From contig URAK01000010.1 in the NCBI GenBank assembly GCA_900545705.1, positions 1-64,000 on the forward strand: a stretch of 64,000 nt of DNA. Direction: 5' to 3'. The stretch comes from an uncultured Opitutales bacterium (lineage in GTDB: Bacteria; Verrucomicrobiota; Verrucomicrobiia; Opitutales; Intestinicryptomonadaceae). Numbering within the stretch: the first letter of the stretch is position 1; every line of letters begins with the position of its first letter. Below the pieces are notes generated by a model. It had not been told where the DNA came from, did no database searches, and saw nothing but the letters and a program-made list of their open reading frames with translations. This document shows positions 19,018 through 27,486 of the stretch, one piece after another. The position numbers and the translations under genes are program-made.

Positions 19018-19470
19018 CAGGTTCTTATTTTTCGGATTATAGATTCATATTCTCCCTAGATTAGTTCTTTTTACAAACCGCAGCTTTGGCCTCTGATAGA
19101 GTTGGATATTGTTGCGCAATTTTTGTGAAAGCGTTATACATCTATACTAATATTGTGGTACTTGGGCAAAAAACGGACAAAAAAAATTGTTTGCCGGGAA
19201 ATATCACAAATGCCAAAGAGCCCATTGAGTGAAAAACGCAATTTTATATTTTAGCTATTTTGCAAATAGCCCCAAAAACTTCAAAGAGACAAACGGTCAA
19301 CAAATTTCTGCAAAAATAAAAAAACTCAAAAAAATGCTTCGCGCAGATATTAAAAATTGTGGAGGGGACTTGAAAACCCAAGCGGCTAAGCAGGAACATA
19401 AGCCTCGCAGTCGCTCTTTAGTTTTTAACGCTTAATTATTATAAGCCAATTTCACGCCTGACCCAAAATC

Positions 19471-19551
19471 CTGTAAAATCTTCAGCCGACTCTGCGCCCA
19501 GATTGAGTAAAGGCAGAATCAGTAATGGCGGACTCTGTAAAATCTCGGCCG
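19471..19551. repeat. Direct repeat at the 3' end of the DUF2147 gene
   Basis: CTGTAAAATCTCGGCCG inside the last codons (19535-19551) is repeated as CTGTAAAATCTTCAGCCG beyond the stop (19471-19488), a period of about 64 bp. This parallels the duplicated 3' ends of rpsA and the first PEP-CTERM gene. Confidence 0.55.
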
Positions 19552-20127
19552 CTCCCTTCGCTGTGCGTATTGGCAGTCTTCCCCGCAATTTTCAGGCGCG
19601 TTTGAGCTAAAAGCTTCATTGTTTACGCGCGGCGGAATGCCGCTAAATTTGGCGGCTTCCTCAACGACTTCTTTTGGCAGATTTTCACTGGCGATAGGCG
19701 GCCAATAATTTGTCACCCCGAAAATAAACAGCTCGCCGCGAACTGCGAGTTTTTTGCTTTTGGAGTCGTACCACACCTCGCACTTGTATTTTTTACCGGT
19801 GTCCGGATCTACAACAGTCCCCACATATCTTCCATTAGTCGAGAGTTTCAATCCCGTAATGAAATCCAAGCCGCAAATAAATGGATGGGATTTTATTCCT
19901 TTCGCCCGCTCTTTCGGGGATAAAAAAGTTTCGGCAACTCCCCCTGAATCGTCGTATATCAAAACCATTCTCGCGGTAAAGACCCCGCCGCTTTCATAAA
20001 AATACGCGACACTTTCCGGATTGTTCGTTTTTGAATCCGGAATTACCCAAAACCCTGCGATTCCGCCGGCGCAGACGCGAATCGAAAGCGCGGTTAGTAT
20101 TGCCAGCAAGTAAAAGAATCTTTTCAT
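19519..20127 (-). CDS. DUF2147 family exported protein
   Basis: 202 aa with a short signal peptide (about 20 residues, ending VCAGG). Residues about 22-150 have DUF2147 character: the GFWVIPDSKTNNPESVAYFY opening, a G-LDFITGLK strand, then GTVVDPDTGKKYKCEVWY and LAVRGELFIFGVTNYW. The family is a small lipocalin-like periplasmic or outer-membrane fold of unknown function. The last ~50 residues are low in conservation and Arg-rich (RRERPRFYRVRHY). Stands alone. Confidence 0.75.
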   Translation of the reverse strand: MKRFFYLLAILTALSIRVCAGGIAGFWVIPDSKTNNPESVAYFYESGGVFTARMVLIYDDSGGVAETFLSPKERAKGIKSHPFICGLDFITGLKLSTNGRYVGTVVDPDTGKKYKCEVWYDSKSKKLAVRGELFIFGVTNYWPPIASENLPKEVVEEAAKFSGIPPRVNNEAFSSNAPENCGEDCQYAQRRERPRFYRVRHY

Positions 20128-20450
20128 GGTTTAAGAAAAAACTATCCGGAATTTTAAGAAAAATCAAGGCGTAATAGCGGTTCACCCAATTTTAAAGTAT
20201 AAGCATAAATGCGCTAAAAAAACTGAAGAAGCGTAAACATCGAACGCATATTGGAGATTTGTGGCATTTGAGCGGATATTGCGAAAATAAAGCGGCATTT
20301 TTGCGCCGCTTAAAAAAATAGGCTGTTTTTTATTGATTTTCCGAAACGAATGGTATTTGTTTTACCAGATATATGCGTAAAAGTGTACGCGTGTAGCTTA
20401 ATTTAATACAGCGGAAACCGTAAAGGCTGAAAATATTATTATAATCATAG
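20128..20450. other. Intergenic region, nothing recognised
   Basis: Lies between the divergent DUF2147 and COX24-like genes and should hold promoters for both. No consensus promoter, hairpin or RNA gene was identified with confidence. Confidence 0.4.
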
Positions 20451-20462
20451 AAAGGAAACATT

Positions 20463-20564
20463 GTGGCAAACTTAAAGAAGAAAAGACGCCTCAAGATGAA
20501 CAAGCATAAGCGCTCGAAGCGTTCAAAGGCAAACCGCCATAAGAAGCGCACGTGGGACTGCTAA
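20463..20564 (+). CDS. COX24/AURKAIP1-domain mini ribosomal protein, 33 aa
   Basis: A GTG-start frame of 33 codons plus TAA, too short for most gene finders. AAAGGA at 20451-20456 lies six bases upstream, a good ribosome binding site. The product is extremely basic: ANLKKKRRLKMNKHKRSKRS then KANRHKKRTWDC. This fits the COX24_C/DUF1713 pattern of tiny proteins related to mitochondrial small-subunit protein mS38 and actinobacterial bS22. The KKRR-K-KHKR-R-NRHKKR pattern is what I recognise. By homology it probably binds 16S rRNA on the small subunit. It is followed by a long stretch ending in a strong terminator. Confidence 0.85.
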   Translation: MANLKKKRRLKMNKHKRSKRSKANRHKKRTWDC

Positions 20565-20890
20565 GGTTTCCGGCATAGGCAGAGGGCGGGAACTGCTTTT
20601 AAATTGATAGCGGAACCACTCTCCGGTTGCCAAGGTTTCCAACGCAGACATAGAATTGAGCCTGTTATCAATGATAGTAAGCGCTCAAAGTCTCTTTGAC
20701 TATTAGAATATTCAGATGAGGCAGCGAGTGAAAATATCTGCAGTGTAATCAAGGCAATAAACTGTTTATCGTGCAATAATGCGCGTAAAATGGTTTGAGC
20801 GCGGGAATCCGAGCAAAGAGTTCCGTCGTAAAGATTCGACACAGGTTTTTTTATTTCATACGCCCGATTGCCATCTTTACAGACATTTTT
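20565..20890 (+). ncRNA. Possible non-coding transcript or long 3' UTR
   Basis: About 325 bases lie between the mini-gene stop and a strong plus-strand terminator, with no credible plus-strand frame. Short self-complementary segments occur, for example TGAGC...GCTCA near 20657-20686 and CAAAG-TCT-CTTTG. I do not recognise RNase P, tmRNA, 6S or SRP signatures. The long minus-strand frame across it (20561-21070) has no family character. Confidence 0.3.
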
Positions 20891-20918
20891 AACAACCGCA
20901 TTTGCGGTTGTTTTTTTT
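20891..20918 (+). terminator. Strong Rho-independent terminator
   Basis: Stem AACAACCGC/GCGGTTGTT (arms 20891-20899 and 20904-20912) with loop ATTT, running into a continuous T-run to 20918. Confidence 0.88.
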
Positions 20919-20998
20919 GTCTTAGCATGTAAAAATTCACGGTGGCGCACTTGATGAAAAAGATGGAAAGGCTGCGCGCATGCAAAATAAACGCACGG

Positions 20999-21026
20999 TT
21001 GACAATCTGAGAAATATTCGTATATT
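20999..21026 (+). promoter_or_regulatory. Sigma-70-type promoter for the sugar permease-rbsK operon
   Basis: TTGACA (20999-21004), 16-base spacer, TATATT (21021-21026). A second plausible pair follows: TTGCAA at 21065 and TATTAT at 21087, also with a 16-base spacer. Both lie upstream of the ATG at 21183. Confidence 0.55.
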
Positions 21027-21182
21027 GCAGTTAATTTAACCGGCCTACATTTACGGTATATTCTTTGCAATAGAGTGCATTGAAAATATTATAAAAGATC
21101 GGCGGGTTCTCGCAAAAAAATTTTGGCAAGCTTCAGGCTTTTATCCAAATCCAAGCTGTTTCAGCGAATCTTATAAAAAACT

Positions 21183-22184
21183 ATGATTACAGTAAGTTCA
21201 TACTCCGCCGCCATAATAATGTGTTTTATAACAATGCTCTGCTGGGGCTCATGGGCAAATACCCAAAAAATGGTCAAAGGGAACTGGCCCTTTCCGCTAT
21301 TTTATTGGGACTACTCGATAGGAGTGCTGCTATTTTCACTAGCATTGGCTTTTACAGCAGGCTCGTTCGGTTCAGTGGGAAGGTCTTTTTTGGCGGATAT
21401 TTCGCAGGCGCAATGGCAATGGCTCGGGTCGGCATTCGTAGGTGGCGCGGTATTTAATATCGCAAACATTTTGCTCGTTGCGGCGATTGAAATCGCGGGG
21501 CTTGCGGTTGCATTCCCTGTAGGAATAGGTCTCGCGCTTGTTTTGGGCGTAGTGACCACATACTTGGCAACGCCCGAGGGCAATGTGCCGATGCTCGCGG
21601 CGGGAGTTGCACTCGTATGCGTTGCGATAGTTTTGGACGCCGTGGCGTACGGAAAGCTCGGAGGGGGAAAGTCGGACGTAAAGAAGGGCGTTTTCATATC
21701 GGTCGTTGCCGGGGCGCTTATGGGATTCTTTTACAGCTTTGTCTCAAAATCCATGGCGGCGGCAGACGCCTCTGGCGCGCTGGAAGTTGGGAAGCTAACT
21801 CCGTACACGGCGGTCGTTATGTTTTCGCTCGGCCTGCTTTTATCAAATTTCATTTTCAACGTTGCGATGATGCGCAAACCGCTTTCGGGAAGCCCCTGCA
21901 CCTTTGCGCAATATTTTGGAGGCAGCTTAAAGACCCATGCGATAGGCGTATTGGGCGGGATTATTTGGAGCTGCGGAATGAATTTTAACATACTCGCAGC
22001 CCCCGCCGCAGACCCTGCGCTAGCATACGGGCTCGGACAGGGCGCGACAATGGTATCCGCCCTGTGGGGAGTTTTCATCTGGAAGGAATTTGCTGGCGCC
22101 CCAAAAGGGACAAACAAACTGATTGCATTGATGTTTATATTCTTTGCGGCGGGGCTTGGAATACTTGTGGCGTCTAAACTTTAA
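21183..22184 (+). CDS. GRP/DMT-type sugar permease
   Basis: 333 aa with about ten hydrophobic membrane segments. Resembles the glucose/ribose porter and RhaT-like branch of the drug/metabolite superfamily: CWGSWANTQKM in the first helix, GGAVFNIANILLVAAIEIAG in the third, and GMNFNILA near the C-terminal half. Probably a proton- or sodium-coupled sugar importer in the inner membrane. It lies 14 bp before the ribokinase gene, so ribose or a related pentose is the likely substrate (inference). Confidence 0.85.
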   Translation: MITVSSYSAAIIMCFITMLCWGSWANTQKMVKGNWPFPLFYWDYSIGVLLFSLALAFTAGSFGSVGRSFLADISQAQWQWLGSAFVGGAVFNIANILLVAAIEIAGLAVAFPVGIGLALVLGVVTTYLATPEGNVPMLAAGVALVCVAIVLDAVAYGKLGGGKSDVKKGVFISVVAGALMGFFYSFVSKSMAAADASGALEVGKLTPYTAVVMFSLGLLLSNFIFNVAMMRKPLSGSPCTFAQYFGGSLKTHAIGVLGGIIWSCGMNFNILAAPAADPALAYGLGQGATMVSALWGVFIWKEFAGAPKGTNKLIALMFIFFAAGLGILVASKL

Positions 22185-22198
22185 CGAAAGAGTAAAAA

Positions 22199-23113
22199 AT
22201 GCAGGAAAAATCCATTTTAGTAGTGGGCAGCGCAAATGTCGATATGGTTGTAAAAACTCCGCGCATACCGTCTCCCGGAGAGACTATTCTCGGAGGAGTG
22301 TTTCAAAAATTTGAGGGAGGCAAAGGCGCAAACCAGGCAGTCGCGGCAAACGCTACATTCGGCGGAACCCGTTTTTGCGCGGGAGTCGGAGACGACTCCT
22401 TTGGGCGCGACTACCTGTCGAGTTTGGAAGCTCGCGGAATAAATGTAGGGCTAGTAAAAATTTTTAAAGACTTTCCCACAGGCGTCGCCTTAATAACCGT
22501 CGATGAAAGCGGTCAAAACTCAATAACGGTCGCGCCCGGGGCGAATATGGCGCTCTCGGAAAGCGACATGGATTCGATAGATTTTTCCGCTTTCTCGCAT
22601 GTATTGTTTCAGCTCGAAAACGACATTTTGACTGTCGCTAGGGGGCTAAGCCTTGCGAAGAAGGCCGGCTGCGAGACTATTCTCACCCCGGCTCCCGCAA
22701 AAATCCTGCCGAAGCATATGCTGCGCGACATAGACTATATCGTCCCCAATGAGATTGAAATCTTGCAAATAGTCCCGGACTGCCGCGACGCCGAAGAAGC
22801 CGCGCAAAAGCTCATAAGCTCAGGCGTGAAAAATGTCATCGTAACCCTTGGGAAGCGCGGCTGCGACCTGTATAACGCCGGCGGCATAAAGCATTTCCCC
22901 ACCTACGAGAATATCCGGCCCGTGGATACTGTTGGCGCGGGAGACTGCTTTACAGGCTCACTTGCGGGAGGGCTAAAAATATGCAAAAATTTGGGAAAGG
23001 CGATAGAGTTTGCAACAGCGGCAGCGTCGCTAAAAATCTCCAAAATGGGCGCACAATCGGTCGCGACTCTTGAAGAAGTAAAAAAGCTTGCCGCGCAATA
23101 TCCTTCGCGCTGA
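22199..23113 (+). CDS. rbsK: Ribokinase (PfkB family)
   Basis: 304 aa, typical length. ATP-dependent phosphorylation of ribose. N-terminal PfkB signature GGKGANQAVAAN near residue 41. C-terminal signature DTVGAGDCFTG, with the catalytic base D249. Substrate motif NVDMV at the N-terminus. Second gene of an operon with the upstream permease and followed by a terminator. Other PfkB sugar kinases are possible, but the N-terminal pattern fits ribokinase best. Confidence 0.9.
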   Translation: MQEKSILVVGSANVDMVVKTPRIPSPGETILGGVFQKFEGGKGANQAVAANATFGGTRFCAGVGDDSFGRDYLSSLEARGINVGLVKIFKDFPTGVALITVDESGQNSITVAPGANMALSESDMDSIDFSAFSHVLFQLENDILTVARGLSLAKKAGCETILTPAPAKILPKHMLRDIDYIVPNEIEILQIVPDCRDAEEAAQKLISSGVKNVIVTLGKRGCDLYNAGGIKHFPTYENIRPVDTVGAGDCFTGSLAGGLKICKNLGKAIEFATAAASLKISKMGAQSVATLEEVKKLAAQYPSR

Positions 23114-23152
23114 TTTTAATGGCGCGTAATTTTTTATTGCATACTTCTATTT

Positions 23153-23187
23153 TCCGCCGCACTGGTTTTCATGCGGCGGATTTTTTT
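23153..23187 (+). terminator. Terminator of the permease-rbsK operon
   Basis: Perfect 9-bp stem TCCGCCGCA/TGCGGCGGA with a 10-base loop and seven T at 23181-23187. The rest of the spacer to 23556 shows no gene or recognised element. Confidence 0.9.
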
Positions 23188-23556
23188 GAAAAATGATTCA
23201 AACAATCCAACGGTTAAAGAGCAGTTTTATAAAGCACTATTGCGCGTTTTCTTGGGGAATAATAAGCTATTAAAAAAGCGACTTTTTCATGCGGTTTGCG
23301 CGCTAATTTTTTCTATAAAAATTTCAACCGTTTGGCGGCGCAACTTAAAATGCACTGTGGCATTTTACTAAGAGTTGACTTTTTAATAATTGAAATTACT
23401 AAACGGAAATTTGTATTTATCATAGAAAAGCGGAGGCGTCGCTTCCCAAAATCGTAGCGCATTTGCAAATGACCAAAGCTCGATAGCACGCAAATTCTGA
23501 AAAGATTAACCTGCAATTACACGCCGCCAACGCTAAGTAGAAAAGAGCCGTAAAGT

Positions 23557-25521
23557 TTACATTCTATGCTTGCCCGCCTCGCGCCGCACGGACAGCGCGG
23601 TTTTTGATAAATTATCCGATATTTCGCGCGCTGAATCCATAAGCTTTGACTCGTCGTCGACGGCTTTCTTAAGGGCGCGCGCGTACGACTTTATAGAGTC
23701 TCCCTCGCCGTTCTGTGTTCTAATGCCGTCGAGCAGCAAAGTAAGGCGCGGAGGAATGCCCTGCACTTTCTGGATTATCTCAGAAAGCCCTTCGTTTACC
23801 TTTTTTGACTGCGCCGAAACATCTGAAAATTTGGAATCAAATTCACCCACTTTTTTAGAACCGGCCTCCGAAAGCGAAGATATGGCCTTTACAATATTTT
23901 CAATTTCGAGCGTCGCTGTCGATGTCTGGTCGGCGAGCTTTCTCAACCTATCGGCCACAACCGCAAAACCCTCTCCGCATTTTCCAGCCTTTTTTGCCTC
24001 GATAGAAGCGTTTAACGACAACAGATTGGCCCTGTCGGCAAGCTGTGTCATGGATTCCACCACCGCCCCTATCTTGCGTCCGGAGGCAAATATTTCCCCT
24101 ATGGATTCGCTAAAATCGGAAGCGCACGCCTCCAGCCCCGACATAAGTTTGTTCATTTTTTCAAGACCTCCAAGGGCGTTTTCCGCCTGCCGCACGGAGA
24201 TTTCCGAAACATCGTCGATTTGCTCGACGCTGTGTTCAAGATTTATGGACATATCCGAAATTTTTTGGGAATGCAGAATAATTTTGTCCGAAAAGCTTTC
24301 TATGCGCCTGCTTATTTCGGATCTCGCCGACACGTCCGAAGACAGGCGCTCCGCCCCTTTTAAGATTTCCGACGCTCCAACATAAGATTTCGACGCCAAA
24401 GTATCTAACGAGTCCTTAATTGAGTCTATCGACGCCGCAATCATTTGGGAGTCCGACTTCGGCATCTCCCATAGCCCATCGGCGGGCGCAAAGCCTGAAA
24501 CTTTTCTCAAAATGGAGGATATTGGAGCCGAAAAAGCCTTTGCAAAAATCGCGCATGCGGCCATCGCGAGCGCCAAAACCACGATGAGAATCAGAGCAAT
24601 TCTGTACGCTAGGTTCCGGACGCCCGAAAGGACCTCCGAGAGATCCGTCTTCATAATTACATACCAGTCAAGCTGCGGAATGTAATCCCATGCGGCGACT
24701 ACTTCTCTGCCGCGGTAGTCGCGCGCAAGCGAATATCCAGAATCCTTAAAATCTGGCGATATTTTTGCGCCTTCGAGAGTTTTTGCGAGGATCCCCATGA
24801 AAGCGGGCTCCATGGAACCGTCCGCGTTTGCGCCGGCAATTATAAACGGCGACCCCCCAACGTACGAGCATATAAAGAGTTCTGAAGTTGTAAAATTCTT
24901 GGCTTCCGCGGCTACGGACTCCTGGATTCGCGTTATGTCGAGATACAGCACAGCAACCGCCGATACCTTGCCGTCCTTATTTTTAACAGGAAGCGAGAAA
25001 TTCATGCCCCTGCGCCCGGATGGGGTATCGAGCGACATCTCGGATACGGCAAGTTGCTCGCCGCCGGCAGCGCGCTCAAAAGTTTTTCCGACCGACAGCG
25101 CCTTCCATTGGGTCTTTGTAAAAAAGTTGTAAGTAGCCGTGTCGGACGCGGCAAGGAGGTTTCCCGATACCCCTAGGATTGCCGCCGCCCGAAAGCCGTT
25201 TGCATTCAACCGTTCGGTGAGGTTTTCCGGAAAATTTTCGTATGCCTGCCCCACTGAAAGTTCCGCGACCACCCGCGATTCTGAAAATCTAAGCGCGTAC
25301 GCCCTCAATTTTTCAATCATATCGGAAACTACACCGAGCCTCAGGCGGGAAATCTGCCTCATATCAGAGACCTTTTCGCCTATTATTTCCCGGCTTCCCT
25401 CCGAATACGAAAAATAGCCTATTATGAACGCCGGAATTGCCGATAATAAAGCAATGCCGATAAAAAGCCTCAATGCGACACCGCCGCGGCGTGTTCCGCC
25501 AAATCTCGAATTAAATTTCAT
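23557..25521 (-). CDS. Cache-domain methyl-accepting chemotaxis-type transducer
   Basis: 654 aa from the ATG at 25521; an upstream TTG at 25578 would add 19 unlikely residues. Transmembrane helix 1 is about residues 14-37. A periplasmic dCache-like sensor with WDYIPQLDWYVIMKTDL follows. Helix 2 is about 307-325, then a long cytoplasmic helical signalling domain. The hairpin tip (about 495-528) reads NLLSLNASIEAKKAGKCGEG then FAVVADRLRKLADQ. It clearly belongs to the MCP family, but the usual acidic residue of the (A/G)-E-V-R element is Arg here and EAARAG is EAKKAG. No CheA, CheW or flagellar gene is in the window, so its partner is unknown. Confidence 0.87.
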   Translation of the reverse strand: MKFNSRFGGTRRGGVALRLFIGIALLSAIPAFIIGYFSYSEGSREIIGEKVSDMRQISRLRLGVVSDMIEKLRAYALRFSESRVVAELSVGQAYENFPENLTERLNANGFRAAAILGVSGNLLAASDTATYNFFTKTQWKALSVGKTFERAAGGEQLAVSEMSLDTPSGRRGMNFSLPVKNKDGKVSAVAVLYLDITRIQESVAAEAKNFTTSELFICSYVGGSPFIIAGANADGSMEPAFMGILAKTLEGAKISPDFKDSGYSLARDYRGREVVAAWDYIPQLDWYVIMKTDLSEVLSGVRNLAYRIALILIVVLALAMAACAIFAKAFSAPISSILRKVSGFAPADGLWEMPKSDSQMIAASIDSIKDSLDTLASKSYVGASEILKGAERLSSDVSARSEISRRIESFSDKIILHSQKISDMSINLEHSVEQIDDVSEISVRQAENALGGLEKMNKLMSGLEACASDFSESIGEIFASGRKIGAVVESMTQLADRANLLSLNASIEAKKAGKCGEGFAVVADRLRKLADQTSTATLEIENIVKAISSLSEAGSKKVGEFDSKFSDVSAQSKKVNEGLSEIIQKVQGIPPRLTLLLDGIRTQNGEGDSIKSYARALKKAVDDESKLMDSAREISDNLSKTALSVRREAGKHRM

Positions 25522-25704
25522 TGAATAGTTTTTTTTGAATTTTGGAGGATAGCGCAAGTCGCAATTTATGGGGCGCAAATGCGCAATGCAAACAATTAAA
25601 AACTACCGCGCGCCGTCATCAAGCATAATTCGCACATAAAAATTATTGTTGCGAAAATCTCGCGGCGCTTTTTTATTGGACGAAAACTTTTAAAGGAAAC
25701 CAAC

Positions 25705-27279
25705 ATGAACGGAGTAAGAAGACCCGTAATACTCGTAATAAGGGACGGCTGGGGTGAAAACCACAATTCGTCAATGGATAAATACAACGCCGTGAAACAG
25801 GCAAACGACCCGTTTTGCAAATACCTTTCGGCTAATTGGCCGCGCACGGAAATAACTGCGCATGGACTTGAAGTCGGACTTCCCGAAGGGATAATGGGCA
25901 ACAGCGAAGTCGGCCACCAGAATATCGGCGCGGGTCGCATTGTCGACCAAGAGATAGTTCGCATAGACAAAGGCTTTGCAACCGGCAGCGTGCTGGAAAG
26001 CCCTGTCCTAAAAAGCGTGTTTGAGAAGCTCGACAAAGGTGGCGCGCTGCACCTATTCGGGCTTTGCAGCGACGCAGGGGTCCACTCAATGCTAAGGCAT
26101 TTGTACTCTATCCTCAAAATTTGCGCCGACAAAAAATACGACAAAGTTTACTTGCATGCCTTTACCGACGGACGCGACACGCCGCCCACAAGCGGCCTTG
26201 GATTTATCCGCGAAGTCGAGGGCAAAATGAAGGAATACGGAACCGGAAAGGTCGCATCTGTAATAGGGCGCTTCTGGGCAATGGACAGAGACAAGAGGTG
26301 GGACAGAGTCGAAAAGGCATACGACTGCATAGTCGGCACAAAAGCCGAGGCGGCTGTTGAAAAGGCCGAAGACGCCTTCACCCAATATTATGAAAAACCC
26401 GCGCAACCCAATATGGTTGGGGACGAATTCATAGTCCCGACTTGGATTGTCGAGAACGGCGAGCCGATAGGCAGGGTAAAAGACGGCGACGCCATAATAT
26501 TTTTCAACTTCCGCGGAGACCGCCCGCGCGAGTTGACAAGCGCGTTTATCGACAAAAATTTCGACGGTTTTAAGCGTTCCGCTTGGCCGCAGGTATTTTT
26601 TGTCACGATGACGGAATACAAAGTAGGCCTTTGCCCCAATGTTCTATTCCCCAAGCCGCCTAAAATGGTAAACATTCTCGGGGAATACATAAGCTCCAAG
26701 GGACTCTCTCAGTTGCGCTGTGCCGAAACCGAGAAATTCGCACACGTCACATTTTTCTTCAACGACTACCGCGAAGAACCCTTCCGCGGCGAGGATAGGA
26801 TTTTGATAGACTCCCCGCGCGATGTGCAAACTTACGACCAAAAGCCGGAAATGAGCGCTCCCGCAGTGGCGGACGCCGTGGCAAAAGCGGTGCTTGAAGA
26901 CAAGTACGCGCTAATAGTCGTAAACTTCGCCAATGGGGACATGGTCGGGCACACTGGCAACGAGGCAGCCGCAATAAAGGCGGTTGAGGCAGTCGATGCC
27001 GGCGTAAAGAAAATTGCGGAAGCAGCCGATAAAACAGGAGCCGCAATGGTTATTACCGCCGACCACGGCAACTGCGAACAGATGTTTGAACCCTCAATAA
27101 ACGAACCCCACACGCGCCATACAATGAATCCTGTCGAGCTTATAGTTTACGGAAAGGGCTTGGAAGGATTGAAGCTCCGCTCCGGCGGAAATTTGGGCGA
27201 TATAGCTCCGACCGTATTGCAGCTTATGGGGCTTAAAAAACCCGATGAAATGACGGGAACTTCCCTCATTACGCAATAG
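25705..27279 (+). CDS. gpmI: 2,3-bisphosphoglycerate-independent phosphoglycerate mutase
   Basis: 524 aa, normal size. Interconverts 3- and 2-phosphoglycerate using two metal ions. Alkaline phosphatase-fold signatures: the metal-binding RDGWGEN at the N-terminus, the phosphoserine loop GNSEVGHQNIGAGR (S67), TDGRDTPPTSG, and the C-terminal metal cluster ANGDMVGHTG / TADHGNCEQM. A ribosome binding site AAAGGA precedes the ATG. Monocistronic, with a terminator downstream. Confidence 0.95.
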   Translation: MNGVRRPVILVIRDGWGENHNSSMDKYNAVKQANDPFCKYLSANWPRTEITAHGLEVGLPEGIMGNSEVGHQNIGAGRIVDQEIVRIDKGFATGSVLESPVLKSVFEKLDKGGALHLFGLCSDAGVHSMLRHLYSILKICADKKYDKVYLHAFTDGRDTPPTSGLGFIREVEGKMKEYGTGKVASVIGRFWAMDRDKRWDRVEKAYDCIVGTKAEAAVEKAEDAFTQYYEKPAQPNMVGDEFIVPTWIVENGEPIGRVKDGDAIIFFNFRGDRPRELTSAFIDKNFDGFKRSAWPQVFFVTMTEYKVGLCPNVLFPKPPKMVNILGEYISSKGLSQLRCAETEKFAHVTFFFNDYREEPFRGEDRILIDSPRDVQTYDQKPEMSAPAVADAVAKAVLEDKYALIVVNFANGDMVGHTGNEAAAIKAVEAVDAGVKKIAEAADKTGAAMVITADHGNCEQMFEPSINEPHTRHTMNPVELIVYGKGLEGLKLRSGGNLGDIAPTVLQLMGLKKPDEMTGTSLITQ

Positions 27280-27293
27280 TACAATTAGCATTA

Positions 27294-27352
27294 AAAAGCG
27301 GCGGCCTTGCAATCCCACTCAGGGAAAAGCATTAAAGGCCCGCCGCTTTTTT
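27294..27352 (+). terminator. Terminator of gpmI
   Basis: Long stem AAAAGCGGCGG-CCTT / AAGG-CCCGCCGCTTTT with one bulged C, ending in a T-run. A-runs on the left could let it work in both directions. Confidence 0.75.
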
Positions 27353-27486
27353 TGCGCCGGCACATATCGCCCACGCTTAAAATTCTGCGCTGCTGTAACA
27401 ATCGGCTTGACGAGGCAAAGCGGGAAATTTACATATTTGAGGCATCTCAAACGTTTGATATTCAATTGTAAACCTTTTATTCTAAA

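Noticed and set aside
19229..19435. 68-codon frame starting with GTG
   Set aside because: Lys-rich low-complexity translation, no ribosome binding site, no conserved pattern.
20393..20420. GTAGCTTAATTTAAT, reminiscent of some tRNA D-arms
   Set aside because: No cloverleaf can be drawn around it; no T-arm or acceptor stem.
20561..21070. 169-codon minus-strand frame opposite the COX24-like gene and terminator
   Set aside because: It overlaps a well-supported gene and terminator, has no recognisable domain and has a Cys-rich random-looking composition.
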